From: Iodidimonas nitroreducens
Lineage (GTDB): Bacteria > Pseudomonadota > Alphaproteobacteria > Sphingomonadales > Rhodothalassiaceae
Assembly (NCBI RefSeq): GCF_008579165.1
Contig: NZ_BKCN01000001.1
Strand: one strand, 5' to 3'
Length of the DNA: 64,000 bases
Shown: in pieces, positions 1-10,038 of the stretch
Layout of the letters: every line of letters begins with the position of its first letter
Numbering within the stretch: position 1 is the first letter of the stretch
Position numbers and translations under genes: made by a program
The notes under the pieces: generated by a model
The model's database searches: none
Seen by the model: the letters and a program-made list of their open reading frames with translations, nothing else
Told to the model about the DNA's origin: nothing

Positions 1-857
1 CGAAGTGGCGGCTGTTTCGCCCACAGATTGGGGGCGCGGAACCGGGGTGATGGTCCGCCCCTGCTCATCTCTTTCCGCCATCCGGGTCACGCCGGGCTGT
101 TCATCGGCATCCCGGATGGCCGGTTGCGAAGCCGGTTGCGTGGCGGGCGCCGGTGCCAAGGAAGGTTCGGCATCGCCTGAAGGCCCGGTCGCAATCTGAG
201 ACTCTTCAGGCTCCAAAAGTTCGGGTGACAGGGTTTCCGCCTCGCGGCGCTGGCTGACATCCAGATAGCGATCCATGGTTTCGCGGGCTTCATTGGCTTC
301 AGGCAGGCCATTTTGCGATGCCAGCCCCATCCAAGCCCGTCCGCGCACCAGATCCCGCGCCACCGCATCGCCATTCCAGTATAAAAGCCCCAAACGATAT
401 TGCGACAGGCCATGATCATGGCGGGCGGCATCCAGCCACCAGCGCACCGCCTGCTGGCGATCGGCTTCATCAGCCGTTTCCGCATCGAAAAGCTGGCTGG
501 CCAGAACATATTGCGCTTCCGCAAAGCCCTGATCAGCTGATTGACGCAGAAAATCGGTGGCCCGGTCGCTATCGGCCTCTACCCCCAAACCCCGACGATA
601 AAGGGTCGACATATTATAAAGGCCCGGGGATCGCCCGCATCGGCCAGCGGCTGCCAGGCCTTGCGCGCCGCTTCATAATCCCCGGCCAGATAATGGGTAC
701 GCCCCTCATCCAATGCCGAAAGGGACAGGGGGGCCTCATCCTCAGCCTGATTCTGGGCCTGATTCTGGACCTGATTCTGGGCCTGCATCGCCTGCGCTCG
801 GGGCATCGCGCAGATCAGCGCCGCCGCCATCATCGGCAGAACAAAGCCGAGCCGCAT
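1..857 (-). CDS. Sel1-repeat (TPR-like) secreted protein, partial, frameshifted
   Basis: The reading frame runs off the left edge, so the C-terminus is missing. The start at 857 follows a GGAAGG ribosome site and gives a signal peptide (MRLGFVLPMMAAALICAM) ending near PRAQA. A Q/N-rich tandem repeat (QNQVQNQAQNQ) follows, then Sel1-type helical repeats (YLAGDYEAARKAWQPLADAG; ADQGFAEAQYVLA; YRLGLLYWNGDAVARD). The frame changes near 621, where one C or G seems to be lost; restoring it joins DPRAL to YNMSTLYRRG. The visible end is a P/E/T-rich tail. Sel1 proteins act as periplasmic or envelope scaffolds, but the exact role here is unknown. The repeat family is clear; the function is not. Confidence 0.75.
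746..781. repeat. 12-bp tandem repeat, three copies
   Basis: Three copies of cctgattctggg (one with a final a) lie in the 5' part of the Sel1 gene. They encode the QNQ-type low-complexity stretch after the signal peptide. Confidence 0.85.
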
Positions 858-1279
858 GGCACCCTTCCATAGCCAAGCGATGCGGTGCCACCCCCCCGCA
901 TTCCCAGCCTGTTGCCAAACCCCGATCATCATCCCTTGCATGCTCTTGCTATCACCTTCCATCCTGCGCGCGCCCATCCGCCATGCTTAGCGAAAAGCGG
1001 GCGGTGGGTCCAGAAGCGACATGCCGAAAATGCCGCCCCGTTGCAGCCTGAACTGTCTTTTTAATTAAATTGATTAATACTTATTATAATTAAAAATTTA
1101 TCAAATTAAATGGCTTTTTACTCGTCTTTATTAAATCACTTTACGGTTCTTTAAAGCCATTCTTTTAGTTTATTCACTGATAATCGCCTATCCCGAGTCT
1201 GATTTCAGGCATCAAGACATCAAGGCATCAGCTATTCGGGATTCGAAAAGTCGAGACACAAGCTCAAAGGAACAGGCAC
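858..1279. other. AT-rich intergenic region between divergent genes
   Basis: About 420 bp lie between the Sel1 gene (minus) and parA (plus). From about 1050 to 1180 the DNA is very AT-rich (several ttaatt, attaat and aaattt stretches), in sharp contrast to the GC-rich genes on both sides. It probably holds both promoters. I could not assign a -35/-10 pair with confidence and saw no gene in it. Confidence 0.5.
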
Positions 1280-2011
1280 ATGCGCGTGATTGCTTTTGCA
1301 TCTCAAAAGGGCGGATCAGGCAAAACGACCCTGAGCGGACATATGGCCGTAGCCGCAGAACGCGCGGGCGCCGGGCCTGTGGTGCTGGTGGATACCGATC
1401 CTCAAGGATCATTATCGGAATGGTGGAATGAACGGGCCGATCCCGCCCCGGCTTTTGCCCGCACATCCATTTCGCGGCTGATCAGCGATCTGGATGATCT
1501 GCGCGCCCAAGGGTTCAAACTGGCGGTGATCGATACCCCCCCGGCCATTACCATGGCCATCCAAAGTGTTGTGGCGATCAGTGATATGGTGGTGATCCCC
1601 ACCCGCCCATCGCCCCATGATCTGCGGGCGGCCGGGGCCACGGTGGATCTGGTGGAGCGGGCGGGAAAGCCACTGGTGTTTGTCATCAATGCCGCCACCG
1701 CCCGGGCCCGGATCACCTCTGATGCGGCCATTGCCCTGTCGCAGCATGGCACGGTGGCCCCCACCACCATCCATCAGCGCACCGATTTTGCCTCCAGCAT
1801 GATCGATGGGCGCACGGTTTTGGAAATCGGCAAGCCCGGCAAATCCGCCGAAGAGGTGGAAGCCCTGTGGCGCTATCTGCATGATCGGCTGGAACGCACA
1901 CACCGGCGCACGGTGTTCAATGGCCGCAGCCATCCGCGATCCATCGGCAATGGCAGCGCGGCCCGCAGCTTTGGCCGCAAAAACGATCTGGCCGATCAAT
2001 CCGCATGGTGA
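1280..2011 (+). CDS. parA: ParA/MinD-family ATPase (orphan ParA)
   Basis: This is a deviant Walker A ATPase of about 243 residues. KGGSGKTT lies at residues 10-17, the switch motif VDTDPQGS near 38 and the Walker B-like VIDTPP near 80. ParA proteins bind DNA or a surface as ATP dimers and position cargo. There is no ParB or parS nearby. The next gene encodes a small ribbon-helix-helix-like protein and the one after it a TPR-SPOR lipoprotein, so this is not the chromosomal parAB locus. The start is preceded by an AAGGAAC site. The C-terminal 30 residues are basic and low in complexity. The family is certain; the cargo is unknown. Confidence 0.9.
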   Translation: MRVIAFASQKGGSGKTTLSGHMAVAAERAGAGPVVLVDTDPQGSLSEWWNERADPAPAFARTSISRLISDLDDLRAQGFKLAVIDTPPAITMAIQSVVAISDMVVIPTRPSPHDLRAAGATVDLVERAGKPLVFVINAATARARITSDAAIALSQHGTVAPTTIHQRTDFASSMIDGRTVLEIGKPGKSAEEVEALWRYLHDRLERTHRRTVFNGRSHPRSIGNGSAARSFGRKNDLADQSAW

Positions 2012-2074
2012 TGATGGTACGGGCTTTTGGCCCGATGCGTTCAGAAGAGTCAAAAAGAACAGGAGACAGATGAA

Positions 2075-2548
2075 ATGTCCCATGTCGCCCGCTTGAATGC
2101 CGGCCTGCTGGCCCGCAAAGGCAGCGCCAGCCCGGCTTTCATGCCCCAAAAAAGCGGCCAAACCAGCCCCGTCTCGGACGCCAGGCTTTATGGCGATGCC
2201 CACCGCCCCCCCGCGCATCAAGGGCCGGATCATCTGCATACACGGGCCAAAGGCGTGGCGCCAAAGGCCCCGCGGCCGGATCAGCCTCATAAGCCTCATG
2301 CACCACAGAAATCTGGCAATACAGATGGCGTAACGGATCAGAAACGAATTGCCCTTAGCCTAAGGCTCGATAAAGAAAAGCATCTGCAATTAAAGATCCT
2401 CTCGGCGCATCTCAATCAATCAGGCCAGATGATCCTGGAAAACGCCTTGGATATGATCTTGGAATCTTATCAGGACCGCCTGCCCGATTGCGCTTGTTTA
2501 AAAGGCATGAATCCCAAACAATGCTGCCAGCAAAAAAGGCATGAATAA
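2075..2548 (+). CDS. Ribbon-helix-helix-like protein with Cys-rich tail
   Basis: The ATG at 2075 follows AGGAGACAG and is preferred to the upstream in-frame start at 2027. The first 80 residues are Pro/Ala/His-rich and probably disordered. Around residues 90-135, RIALSLRLDKEKHLQLKI followed by two helices resembles a ribbon-helix-helix DNA-binding fold, as in ParA partners of the ParG/CopG type. The tail has the pattern CACLKGMNPKQCC, four cysteines that could bind metal or be redox-active. It lies between parA and the TPR-SPOR gene, 2 bp from the latter, so the three are very likely one operon. A role as the ParA partner is inference. Confidence 0.6.
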   Translation: MSHVARLNAGLLARKGSASPAFMPQKSGQTSPVSDARLYGDAHRPPAHQGPDHLHTRAKGVAPKAPRPDQPHKPHAPQKSGNTDGVTDQKRIALSLRLDKEKHLQLKILSAHLNQSGQMILENALDMILESYQDRLPDCACLKGMNPKQCCQQKRHE

Positions 2549-2550
2549 AG

Positions 2551-3936
2551 GTGAGCGAAAAACAACCCGTCCTATCCCTGCGGCATCATACACCCGCCCC
2601 GGCTCTGGCCCTCGCCCTTGGTCTGGCCACGCTGATGGTGGGTGCCTGCACCTCATCGCCGATGGTGCAGCAGGCTGCCATGCCCGCATCCGGGGCCGAA
2701 GCGGGGGATAAGGCCCCGTTGCTCAGCCTTGCCCGCAGGCTGGCCGATGAGGGCCGCCATGCCGCCGCCATCCCGCTTTATCGGCAGGTCATCTCGGGCG
2801 GTGCAATGCGGCCACAGGGGCTGGTGGGTTTGGGTCAATCGCTGATCGCCATGGGGCAAATCGCCGAAGCCGAAAAAACCTTCCTGCTGGCGGTGCGTGC
2901 CGATAAAAATCTGGCCGCTGCCTATCTGGGTCTGGGTGAGGTTGATCTCGCCTTTGGCCGATCCGAACTGGCGCTCAAGCAATTTGATCAGGCCATCGCC
3001 ACCGCCGGGCCCATCCCCTTGCCCGAGGCCCATTCAGGCCGGGCGGTGGCCCTTGATGCTCTGGGCCGCCATGATGAAGCCCTCAAAGCCCATGATCGCG
3101 CCCTGCAAAGTGGCGGTGATGATCTCAATCTGCGCAGCAATCTGGCCCTGAGCCATGCGCTTTATGATGAGAATGAAAAGGCCATCGCGCTGTTGGAAGA
3201 CATCGTGAAAAGCCCAAAAGCCAAAGCCCAGCATCGGCAGAATCTGGTTTTGGCCTATGTTTTTGCCAATCGGATGGAACCGGCAGGGCAGATGGCCCGG
3301 GTTGATCTTGATCACCGCTCAGCCTTGGAAACGCTCGCTTATTTCCGTGAATTGGAAAGCCTGCCGCCCGCCCAAAGGGTGGCAGCCCTGATTTTGGGCC
3401 TGCAATCCCCGGCCCGCACGCCATCGGATCAGGCCATTCTGGTTTTTGAAGAAACCGAAGACAAATCCCGTGCCGCCGCCCGGCTTGTGACGGCACCAGA
3501 ACCAGAACCTGCGCCAGAACCTGCGCCTGCGCCCCAGCCTGAACCTGAGCCAAAACCTGAACCTGAGCCAGAACCCGCACCCGAGCCGGTGGACCTGCCG
3601 CCGCTGATCGAACCCGAAGGCTGGTCGGTGCAGGTGGCCGCCTATCGCACCGCCGATCAATTGATCAAGGGCCAGAAATATTACTGGGATCATTATCAGA
3701 TCATCCTCGAACCTTTGGAACCGCGCCGGTCTGAGGTGGATTTTGGTGATCGCAATACCGCGCCCCGGGGCTTTTTCTATCGCCTGAATGCCGGACCTTT
3801 GCGGGATCTGGAACAGGCCCGGGATGTGTGTGCCGCCCTTAAAAAAGCCGGAGCACCCTGCTGGATCAGGCCGCCCGAGCCACCCGAAGGCCGCCTGCCG
3901 GATGAAGCGGCACAGCAAGATGAAGCGGAAAAATGA
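2551..3936 (+). CDS. TPR lipoprotein with C-terminal SPOR domain
   Basis: A GTG start follows an aaagGTGAG context 2 bp after the previous stop. Residues 15-33 form a lipoprotein signal ending in a VGAC lipobox. Residues about 55-290 are TPR repeats (for example AEKTFLLAVRADKNLAAAYL). A long PEPxPEP linker at about 310-350 is followed by a SPOR-like domain (GWSVQVAAYRTADQL to the end), which in this family binds denuded septal peptidoglycan. The protein should be anchored in the outer membrane and reach the cell wall. Pairing with a ParA and a DNA-binding-type protein suggests a link between cell division and positioning, but that is inference. Confidence 0.82.
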   Translation: MSEKQPVLSLRHHTPAPALALALGLATLMVGACTSSPMVQQAAMPASGAEAGDKAPLLSLARRLADEGRHAAAIPLYRQVISGGAMRPQGLVGLGQSLIAMGQIAEAEKTFLLAVRADKNLAAAYLGLGEVDLAFGRSELALKQFDQAIATAGPIPLPEAHSGRAVALDALGRHDEALKAHDRALQSGGDDLNLRSNLALSHALYDENEKAIALLEDIVKSPKAKAQHRQNLVLAYVFANRMEPAGQMARVDLDHRSALETLAYFRELESLPPAQRVAALILGLQSPARTPSDQAILVFEETEDKSRAAARLVTAPEPEPAPEPAPAPQPEPEPKPEPEPEPAPEPVDLPPLIEPEGWSVQVAAYRTADQLIKGQKYYWDHYQIILEPLEPRRSEVDFGDRNTAPRGFFYRLNAGPLRDLEQARDVCAALKKAGAPCWIRPPEPPEGRLPDEAAQQDEAEK

Positions 3937-4059
3937 TCAGGCCGCGCTGCACCGGCTGATCACCCCTCTTGACCCGAACCGATCCCAACCCCAAATATTT
4001 TGAACCCAAGGCCAGCTTTGCCGCAACGATCAGGATTGCTGGCCCGGGTTCGGGTGCTT

Positions 4060-4124
4060 ATCCGGTGCTTTATGTTGATCTCCATGGGAGATGGGCCGGA
4101 TGAGCGGATCGCTTCTAAAGGAGG
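4060..4124 (+). promoter_or_regulatory. Nested inverted repeats in the hsp20 5' leader
   Basis: ATCCGG (4060-4065) pairs with CCGGAT (4096-4101). Inside it ATCTCC (4078-4083) pairs with GGAGAT (4087-4092) over a 3-base loop. The Shine-Dalgarno AAAGGAGG lies about 17 bases after the outer stem. A thermosensor is conceivable for an hsp20 leader, but I see no clear pairing with the Shine-Dalgarno itself. Confidence 0.4.
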
Positions 4125-4130
4125 ACAACC

Positions 4131-4637
4131 ATGTCACGCTTATCTGTCTTCAACAGCCCCCTGCTTTTGGGCTTCGATCATATCGAACGGATGCTCGATA
4201 CCGCTGCGAAAAGCGGCAATGATGGCTATCCACCCTATAATATTGAACATCTCGATGATCGCACCTTGCGCATCACTTTGGCGGTTGCCGGATTTACCAC
4301 CGATGATCTCGACATTTCGGTGGAAAGCAATCAGCTTGTGATTCGCGGTCGGCAAAATGAGGAAACCGAGCGGACTTTCCTGCATCGCGGTATTGCCACG
4401 CGCCAGTTCCAGCGCAAATTCGTGCTTGCCGAAGGCATGGAGGTTTCGGGTGCTTCTTTGGATAATGGCCTGCTCAATGTCGATCTCAATCGGCCCGAGC
4501 CTGAAAAATCGATCAAAACCATCGAGATCAGGCAAGGCGACCACAGCTCGCGCAGCATCAAACGCAATCTTGAAGGAAAAGCCGCGTCTCCTTCGGATGC
4601 CAAAGAAGGGATCGCCTATGAACGCTCCGACCACTGA
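4131..4637 (+). CDS. Small heat-shock protein, Hsp20/IbpA type
   Basis: This is an alpha-crystallin-domain chaperone that holds unfolding proteins until DnaK/ClpB act. The 168-residue protein starts with FNSPLLLGFDHIERML, typical of the alphaproteobacterial IbpA class. The crystallin domain spans about residues 35-135 (YNIEHLDDRTLRITLAVAGF; LVIRGRQ; GIATRQFQRKFVL; LDNGLLNVDLNRPEPE). The start follows a strong AAAGGAGG. It overlaps the DUF1150 gene by 20 bp, the usual alphaproteobacterial pairing. Heat-shock control is expected, but no convincing sigma-32 promoter was recognised. Confidence 0.95.
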   Translation: MSRLSVFNSPLLLGFDHIERMLDTAAKSGNDGYPPYNIEHLDDRTLRITLAVAGFTTDDLDISVESNQLVIRGRQNEETERTFLHRGIATRQFQRKFVLAEGMEVSGASLDNGLLNVDLNRPEPEKSIKTIEIRQGDHSSRSIKRNLEGKAASPSDAKEGIAYERSDH

Positions 4638-4833
4638 TCGCTTTTCGGATCGGGACTTTGCTGAATTGGGTGCGCCGCATCTGGTTTATATCCGGTCCGT
4701 CAAATCCCAAAACGGCGATAAAAGCTTTTGTCTTCATGCCGCCAATGGCATCAAGCTTGCGGATGCGCCCAGCTTTCCTGAAGCGCTGATGGTCGCCCGC
4801 TCCCACGAGCTGATGCCGGTTTCGGTGCATTAA
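4618..4833 (+). CDS. DUF1150 family protein
   Basis: This 71-residue protein begins inside the end of hsp20. It shows the family pattern ELGAPHLVYIRSV followed by GIKLADAPSFPEALMVAR. DUF1150 proteins sit next to hsp20 genes across Alphaproteobacteria and have no established function. Translational coupling to hsp20 is likely from the overlap. A shorter internal start could exist, but the ATG at 4618 gives the full conserved length. Confidence 0.85.
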   Translation: MNAPTTDRFSDRDFAELGAPHLVYIRSVKSQNGDKSFCLHAANGIKLADAPSFPEALMVARSHELMPVSVH

Positions 4834-4836
4834 AGC

Positions 4837-5742
4837 TCAAAATTGTGCCGTCGATGCCGCGCGCAGGGCTTTTTCAACGGCCTTTGCCAAAGCATCGGCG
4901 GCCATCGTTCCCGCCACCAACAGGCTGCGGGCATAAGGCTGGGGCGGGCTGATCGCCCCGGTTGAGAGAGCAAAAACGCTATCCCCATCAAAAGGTGTGT
5001 GGATCGGCCGCAAGCTGCGCGCCAAACCATCCTGAGCCATCATCGCCAACCGCTTGCACCCCGCTTTATCAAGGGCGAGATCGGTGGCAATGGCGGCAAT
5101 GGTGGTATTCGCCCCCACCAATCCTTCTTTTGGCATGGGTATGCGATCCCGGCGATCATCGATGGGCGGACCATAGGCATTCACTGCCACCAGCGCCCCC
5201 ACCGAAAAACCGCTTTCGCAACGGAAAGCCGCCGTGCCGAGCCCGCCACGCTGGCCCCCGGCCCGCGCCCCAAAGCCTGCCCCCACAGCCCCTTCGCTGA
5301 TCGCAAGACCAGCCGCATCACAAGCAGCCATCCCCAGATCGCGATAGGGGGGCAGCGATCCCCAGTTTTTATCGCCACCATTGGCCAGATCATAAAGAAT
5401 GGCACCGGGCACCACCGGCACGAAACACGGCCCCAAAGCCAGCCCCCTTTGCCGCACCGAAAGCCATGAAACAACCCCATCCACCGCCGCCAGCCCAAAA
5501 ACCGAGCCCCCCGAAAGCACCAGCCCATGAAAGCTGTTGACGAGGCAGGTTGGATCAAGGGCATCGGTTTCCCGGGTACCGGGGGCGCCGCCGCGCACAT
5601 CCACACCCATCATGACCGGATGATCGGGCAGAATAACGGTGGTGCCGGTTTGCACCTGCGCATCATGGCTATTGCCAACCAGAATCCCGGCGATATCGGT
5701 GATCCGATCATGGGCTGTGGGTTTAATGGGTTCGTCACTCAT
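4837..5742 (-). CDS. P1 (S58/DmpA-type) self-processing aminopeptidase
   Basis: This Ntn-hydrolase-fold peptidase of 301 residues matches the DmpA/BapA family, which release N-terminal residues or beta-amino acids after autocleavage. Visible landmarks are ITDIAGILVGN near the N-terminus, GGAPGTRETD, HGLVLSGGSVFGL, GAGFGARAGG, and the likely autocleavage segment VGANTTIAAIATD, where a Thr would be the nucleophile. It is convergent with DUF1150 (3 bp apart) and divergent from ggt. The substrate is unknown. The neighbouring peptide-bond and glutathione enzyme suggests peptide turnover, which is weak inference. Confidence 0.88.
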   Translation of the reverse strand: MSDEPIKPTAHDRITDIAGILVGNSHDAQVQTGTTVILPDHPVMMGVDVRGGAPGTRETDALDPTCLVNSFHGLVLSGGSVFGLAAVDGVVSWLSVRQRGLALGPCFVPVVPGAILYDLANGGDKNWGSLPPYRDLGMAACDAAGLAISEGAVGAGFGARAGGQRGGLGTAAFRCESGFSVGALVAVNAYGPPIDDRRDRIPMPKEGLVGANTTIAAIATDLALDKAGCKRLAMMAQDGLARSLRPIHTPFDGDSVFALSTGAISPPQPYARSLLVAGTMAADALAKAVEKALRAASTAQF

Positions 5743-5843
5743 GGGGCTTTGGCTCTGTGATCAAAAGGCCTGACTGGATGCTTTTCTTGTTGCACACCTT
5801 TGCTATAGTGGGCGCTTGCACCCTTATCAAGGATCGTTCATTC

Positions 5844-7652
5844 ATGCGCTCACCCTTTCTGCCCGCCAGATCCGCAGCCTTTCTCTCCGCCCTGCTGCTG
5901 TCCCCCCTCTTTTTCACAGCCGCCCTTACCCTCCCCTCGCGGGCCTTTGCTCAGGATGGCGCGCCTTCAGCCCAAACCGATACAGAGGTTGTCGAGGCTG
6001 AAAAGCACATGGCCATTGCGGCCAATCCCCATGCCAGTCGCGCCGGCTTGGCGATGCTCCGCCAGGGGGGCAGTGCGGTGGATGCGGCGATTGCCATGCA
6101 GGCGGTGCTCAGCTTAGTAGAGCCACAATCATCGGGCATTGGCGGGGGTGGCTTTCTGCTCCATTATAATAAAGCCGATGAAAAGCTGATTGCTTATGAT
6201 GGGCGGGAAAAAGCACCTCAGACCGTGGATGAAACCCTGTTTTTAGATGAACAGGGCAAGCCCATGGGCTTTTTGGAAGCGGCTTTTGGCGGCCGCGCCG
6301 TAGGTGTGCCCGGGGTGATGGCGATGCTGGCACTGGCCCATCAGGAACAGGGCAAATTGCCTTGGGCCACCCTGTTCAAGCCCGCCATCGATCTGGCTGA
6401 AAACGGTTTTGAAATCTCGCCCCGGCTTTTTTATCTGCTGGATGGGCGGGCCAGGCTTTATCGCGAAGCGGGCTATAGCCTTGATCGGCTGGGCGCTGCG
6501 GGCCGCTATTTCTTTACCGAAGACCTAGAGGCAAAACCCCTTGGCTTTTTACTGAAAAATCCCGTCTATGCAAAAAGCCTGCGCCAGATCGCCGAGCAGG
6601 GCGTTTCCGCCTTTTATGAAGCGAGATTGCCCAAAATATAGTTGAAACGGTGCAGAACAACCCCTTTGCCCCCGGGGCGCTGAGCTTGAAGATCTGGCCA
6701 GCTACGAGCCGATCAAGCGCGAAGCGGTCTGTGGGCCCTATCGCAGCAATCGCGTGTGTTCCATGGGCCCGCCTTCATCGGGGGGCACCACCATGCTGGC
6801 GATTTTAGGCATTTTGGAAGGCTTTGACCTTGCCGCCCTCACCCCCTATGGCCCGGATGCGGTGCATCTTTATGCTCAGGCCAGCGAGCTTGCCTATGCC
6901 GATCGCAATCTTTATTCCGCCGATCCGGCTTTTGTTTCCGTGCCGGTGAAAGGCTGATCGATCCCGCCTATCTGGCCAAGCGCCGCGCCCTTATCGATCC
7001 CGCCAAAGCCATGGGCGAAGCCCCGGCGGGCGACCCGCCCCATGATCAGGGGGCGCTGTTTGCCCCCCATATCGGCCCGGATATTCCCTCTACCAGCCAT
7101 CTTGTGGTGGTTGATGATGCGGGCAATGTGGTTTCCTTCACCACCACCGTGCAGATTGCTTTTGGCAGCTTTTTGATGAGCGGCGGCTTCATCATCAATA
7201 ACCAACTCACCGATTTTTCCTTTGCCCCCGAAGTTGAGGGCATCAAGGTTGCCAATCGGGTGGAACCGGGCAAAAAGCCCCGCAGTTCCATGACCCCCAC
7301 CATCGTTTTCGATGAGCAAAATCGGGTGCGTATGGCCATCGGTTCCCCCGGCGGGTCGCGGATCATCAGCTTTGTCACAAAAACTCTGGTGAATGTGCTG
7401 GATTTCAGGATGAATATCCAAGAGGCCATCAGCGCCCCCAATCTGGTGGCGCAAAGCGGTATTCTGGAAATCGAGCGGGATCGCGGCCTGCTCGATCTGA
7501 TGGATGCCCTGCGGGCCCGGGGGCACGAAGTTCGGGATCGTACCCTTAATTCCGGCCTGCATGGCTTGACCGTGCATTATGATGAGGATGGCACAGCCCA
7601 TTATCGGGGGGGGGCCGATCCCCGGCGCGAAGGCGTGGCGCTTGGAGATTGA
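5844..7652 (+). CDS. ggt: Gamma-glutamyltransferase, three frameshifts
   Basis: GGT is a periplasmic Ntn-hydrolase that cleaves glutathione and other gamma-glutamyl compounds. A signal peptide (MRSPFLPARSAAFLSALL to RAFAQ) precedes MAIAANPHASRAGLAML, GGSAVDAAIAMQAVL and SSGIGGGGFLLHY. The autoprocessing nucleophile is the Thr of STSHLVVVD near 7090-7110, followed by GSPGGSRIISFV. The frame is lost near 6621, 6688 and 6954, each time consistent with one missing G or C; restoring these gives a continuous family-length protein of about 600 residues. All key motifs survive, so I think the gene is intact in the organism. The alternative is a recent pseudogene. Confidence 0.85.
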
Positions 7653-7659
7653 GCAAAAG

Positions 7660-9887
7660 CTATAGAAAGCTGTAGGGATCCACATCCACCCGCAATCTGA
7701 CCGAAGAGGGCAGACGAACGGTGGCCAGCCATTGCTTTAAAATCTTCTGGATCGGCTGATCGCGCCGGGTTTGCAGCAACAGGCGCTGGCGATGCTGGCC
7801 GCGCAGGCGGGCCAAAGGCGCGGGTGCCGGACCAAAAACCGCAATCCCCGGGGCCATCGGCGCGGCGCGGGCCACCGCCTTTGCCGCCCCATTAAGGGCA
7901 TCGAGATCAGGGCCGGATAAGATCAGAGCCGCCAATCGCCCGAAAGGGGGCATCCCCGCCGCCCGCCGATCCGCGATATCCTGATCGAGAAAGCCATCCC
8001 GATTGCCGCTGATCAGCGCTTCGGTCACCGGATGCGAGGGATCATAGCTTTGAAGATAAACGATGCCCGGTCGATCCGCCCGCCCGGCGCGGCCCGCCAC
8101 CTGCATCAATTGTTGCCAGCAGCGTTCCCCGGCGCGCAGATCGCCGCCCCGCAGGCCCAGATCGGCATCCACCACCCCCACCAATGTCAGCATCGGGAAA
8201 TGATAGCCTTTGGTAATGATCTGGGTGCCGATGATGATATCCGTTTCCCCGGCTTCGATCCGACCGATCAGCATCCGGGCCTTGGCCGGGCTTGTGATGG
8301 TGTCAGACGTCATTACATCAAGCCGGGCATCGGGCCAGCGCCGGGCAGCTTCTTCGGCCACCCGCTCCACCCCCGGGCCACAGGCCACCATGGCATCTTC
8401 CGCCCCGCAGGCCGGGCAATCGGGCTGCGATGGCTGGAAATAGCCGCAATGATGGCACTGCACCTGCCGCTTATAGCGGTGTTCCACCAGCCATGTTGAA
8501 CAGTGGGGGCAGGATAAACGCTCGCCGCAGGATCGGCACAAGGTGAGCGGCGCATAGCCGCGACGATTGAGAAACAACAAGACCTGCTCGCCCCGGGCCA
8601 GGGTTTCATCCACCGCATCCACCAGCCTTGGGCCAGCCACTGGCCGCTTTCCGGGGGATCGACCCGCAGATCAAGGGCGCGGATATCGGGCAATTGCGCC
8701 GATCCAAAGCGCGATGGCAACAGGCAATGGCGATAGCGCCCCTCCCGCGCATTGAGCAGGGTTTCAAGGGCGGGGGTGGCTGAGCTTAAAATCACCGGGC
8801 AGGCTTCCATCCGCGCCCGCACCACCGCCATATCCCGGGCATTGTACAAAACCCCTTCTTCCTGCTTGAAGCCGGGATCATGTTCTTCATCCACCACGAT
8901 CAGGGATAAAGCGCGAAAAGGCAGAAACAGCGCCGACCGCGCCCCCACCACCACCCGCGCCCCGTTTGATGCCACCTGATGCCAGGCCCGCCGCCGTTCC
9001 GCCGGGCCAAGATCGGAATGCCACTGCACCGGATAAACGCCAAAGCGTGCCTTGAAGCGATCCAGCCATTGGCTGGTGAGGGAAATTTCCGGCAAAAGCA
9101 CCAGAATCTGTGCATCATCGCCAGCATCCAACTGCAAGGCCCGGGCGATGGCTTCAAAATAAACCTCGGTCTTGCCCGATCCGGTCACCCCTTCCAAAAG
9201 CACCGGCGCAAAAGCCTTTGCCACCACCAGATCGCATAATATCTGTGCCGCCCGGCTTTGATCGGCGCTTAAATCTGCCCCCAAACGATCGGGATCGGGC
9301 GCGGGAAAGGCACCGTCGCCGCTTTGTTCGGTGATCATCAAAACCCCCGCCTGCACCAGCCGCGCACCACGCATCGCTCACCCCCGCCGCCGCCGCCAAG
9401 GCCGCAATGCTTTGGGGCGGCCCGCTTTTTGCTTCATCGAGCACCGCTTTTCGGGCGCGGGTCAGCCGCAGCCCTTGATGATCGGCATCGGGCGCCGGGG
9501 CGCATAATCGGCGAGTGGGGGCTTTCGCCTCAATCACGATCGCCGGTAAGGCCATCCGTAAAACCGCCCCCAACGGCGCCATGGTATAGCGCGAAACCCA
9601 GCCGATGAAGCCCCGCATGGCTGCCCCCATGGGCGGCAGATCCAAAACCGCTTCAATGGGTTTCAGCCGATCATCGGGAATGGGCGTGGCTTTCGCATCA
9701 AGCCGGGGGCATCATCATCCCAGATCACCCCCAGCCGGCTTTGGCGGCCAAAAGGCACCCGCACAATGGCACCGGGCCTGCACAACAGGGCTTTGCCATC
9801 CTCTGTGAGAGGGGCAAGATAATCGAAAGGCTGCGCCACCGGCAAAGCGAGCAAAACCTTCAGACGTTGCGGCTGATCATAAGACAT
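7660..9887 (-). CDS. priA: Primosomal replication-restart helicase PriA, four frameshifts
   Basis: PriA reloads the replisome at collapsed forks. The start at 9887 (MSYDQPQRLKVLL) leads into the DNA-binding N-terminal domain with FDYLAP and VPFGRQ. The helicase core has Walker A GVTGSGKTEVYF, the DEEH box in VVDEEHDPGFKQEEG, SSATPALETL, and the zinc-binding CRSCGERLSCPHC and CHHCGY...CPACG cluster. Motifs GTQIITKGYHFP and QVAGRAGR follow. The frame changes near 9699, 9370, 9360 and 8631, each explained by one lost G or C. PriA is nearly essential, so sequence error is the likely cause. The gene is divergent from the transaldolase gene. Confidence 0.88.
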
Positions 9888-10038
9888 AAAAGATTGAGAC
9901 AGCTTTTGTTTATGGACAACAGATAGGCTCGTGGCAGCGATCAAGAACGCCGGATCATCTTGTGCATGGCTTGCATTTCACGCAACAAAGGGATAGCACA
10001 GCCCCATGCAGCCTTCACCATAACTCAGGATCATGGCC

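Noticed and set aside
87..524. Open frame of 145 codons on the minus strand
   Set aside because: It is an out-of-frame shadow of the Sel1-repeat gene, which has family motifs in the other frame.
1050..1180. Replication origin or CtrA sites in the AT-rich gap
   Set aside because: No DnaA-box cluster and no correctly spaced TTAA-N7-TTAA pair could be found.
3965..4000. Sigma-32 promoter of hsp20
   Set aside because: CTTGAC is present, but the matching -10 box is poor, so I did not list it.
5844..9887. ggt and priA as pseudogenes
   Set aside because: All catalytic motifs survive on both sides of each break and the same type of break is seen in many genes, pointing to sequence error.
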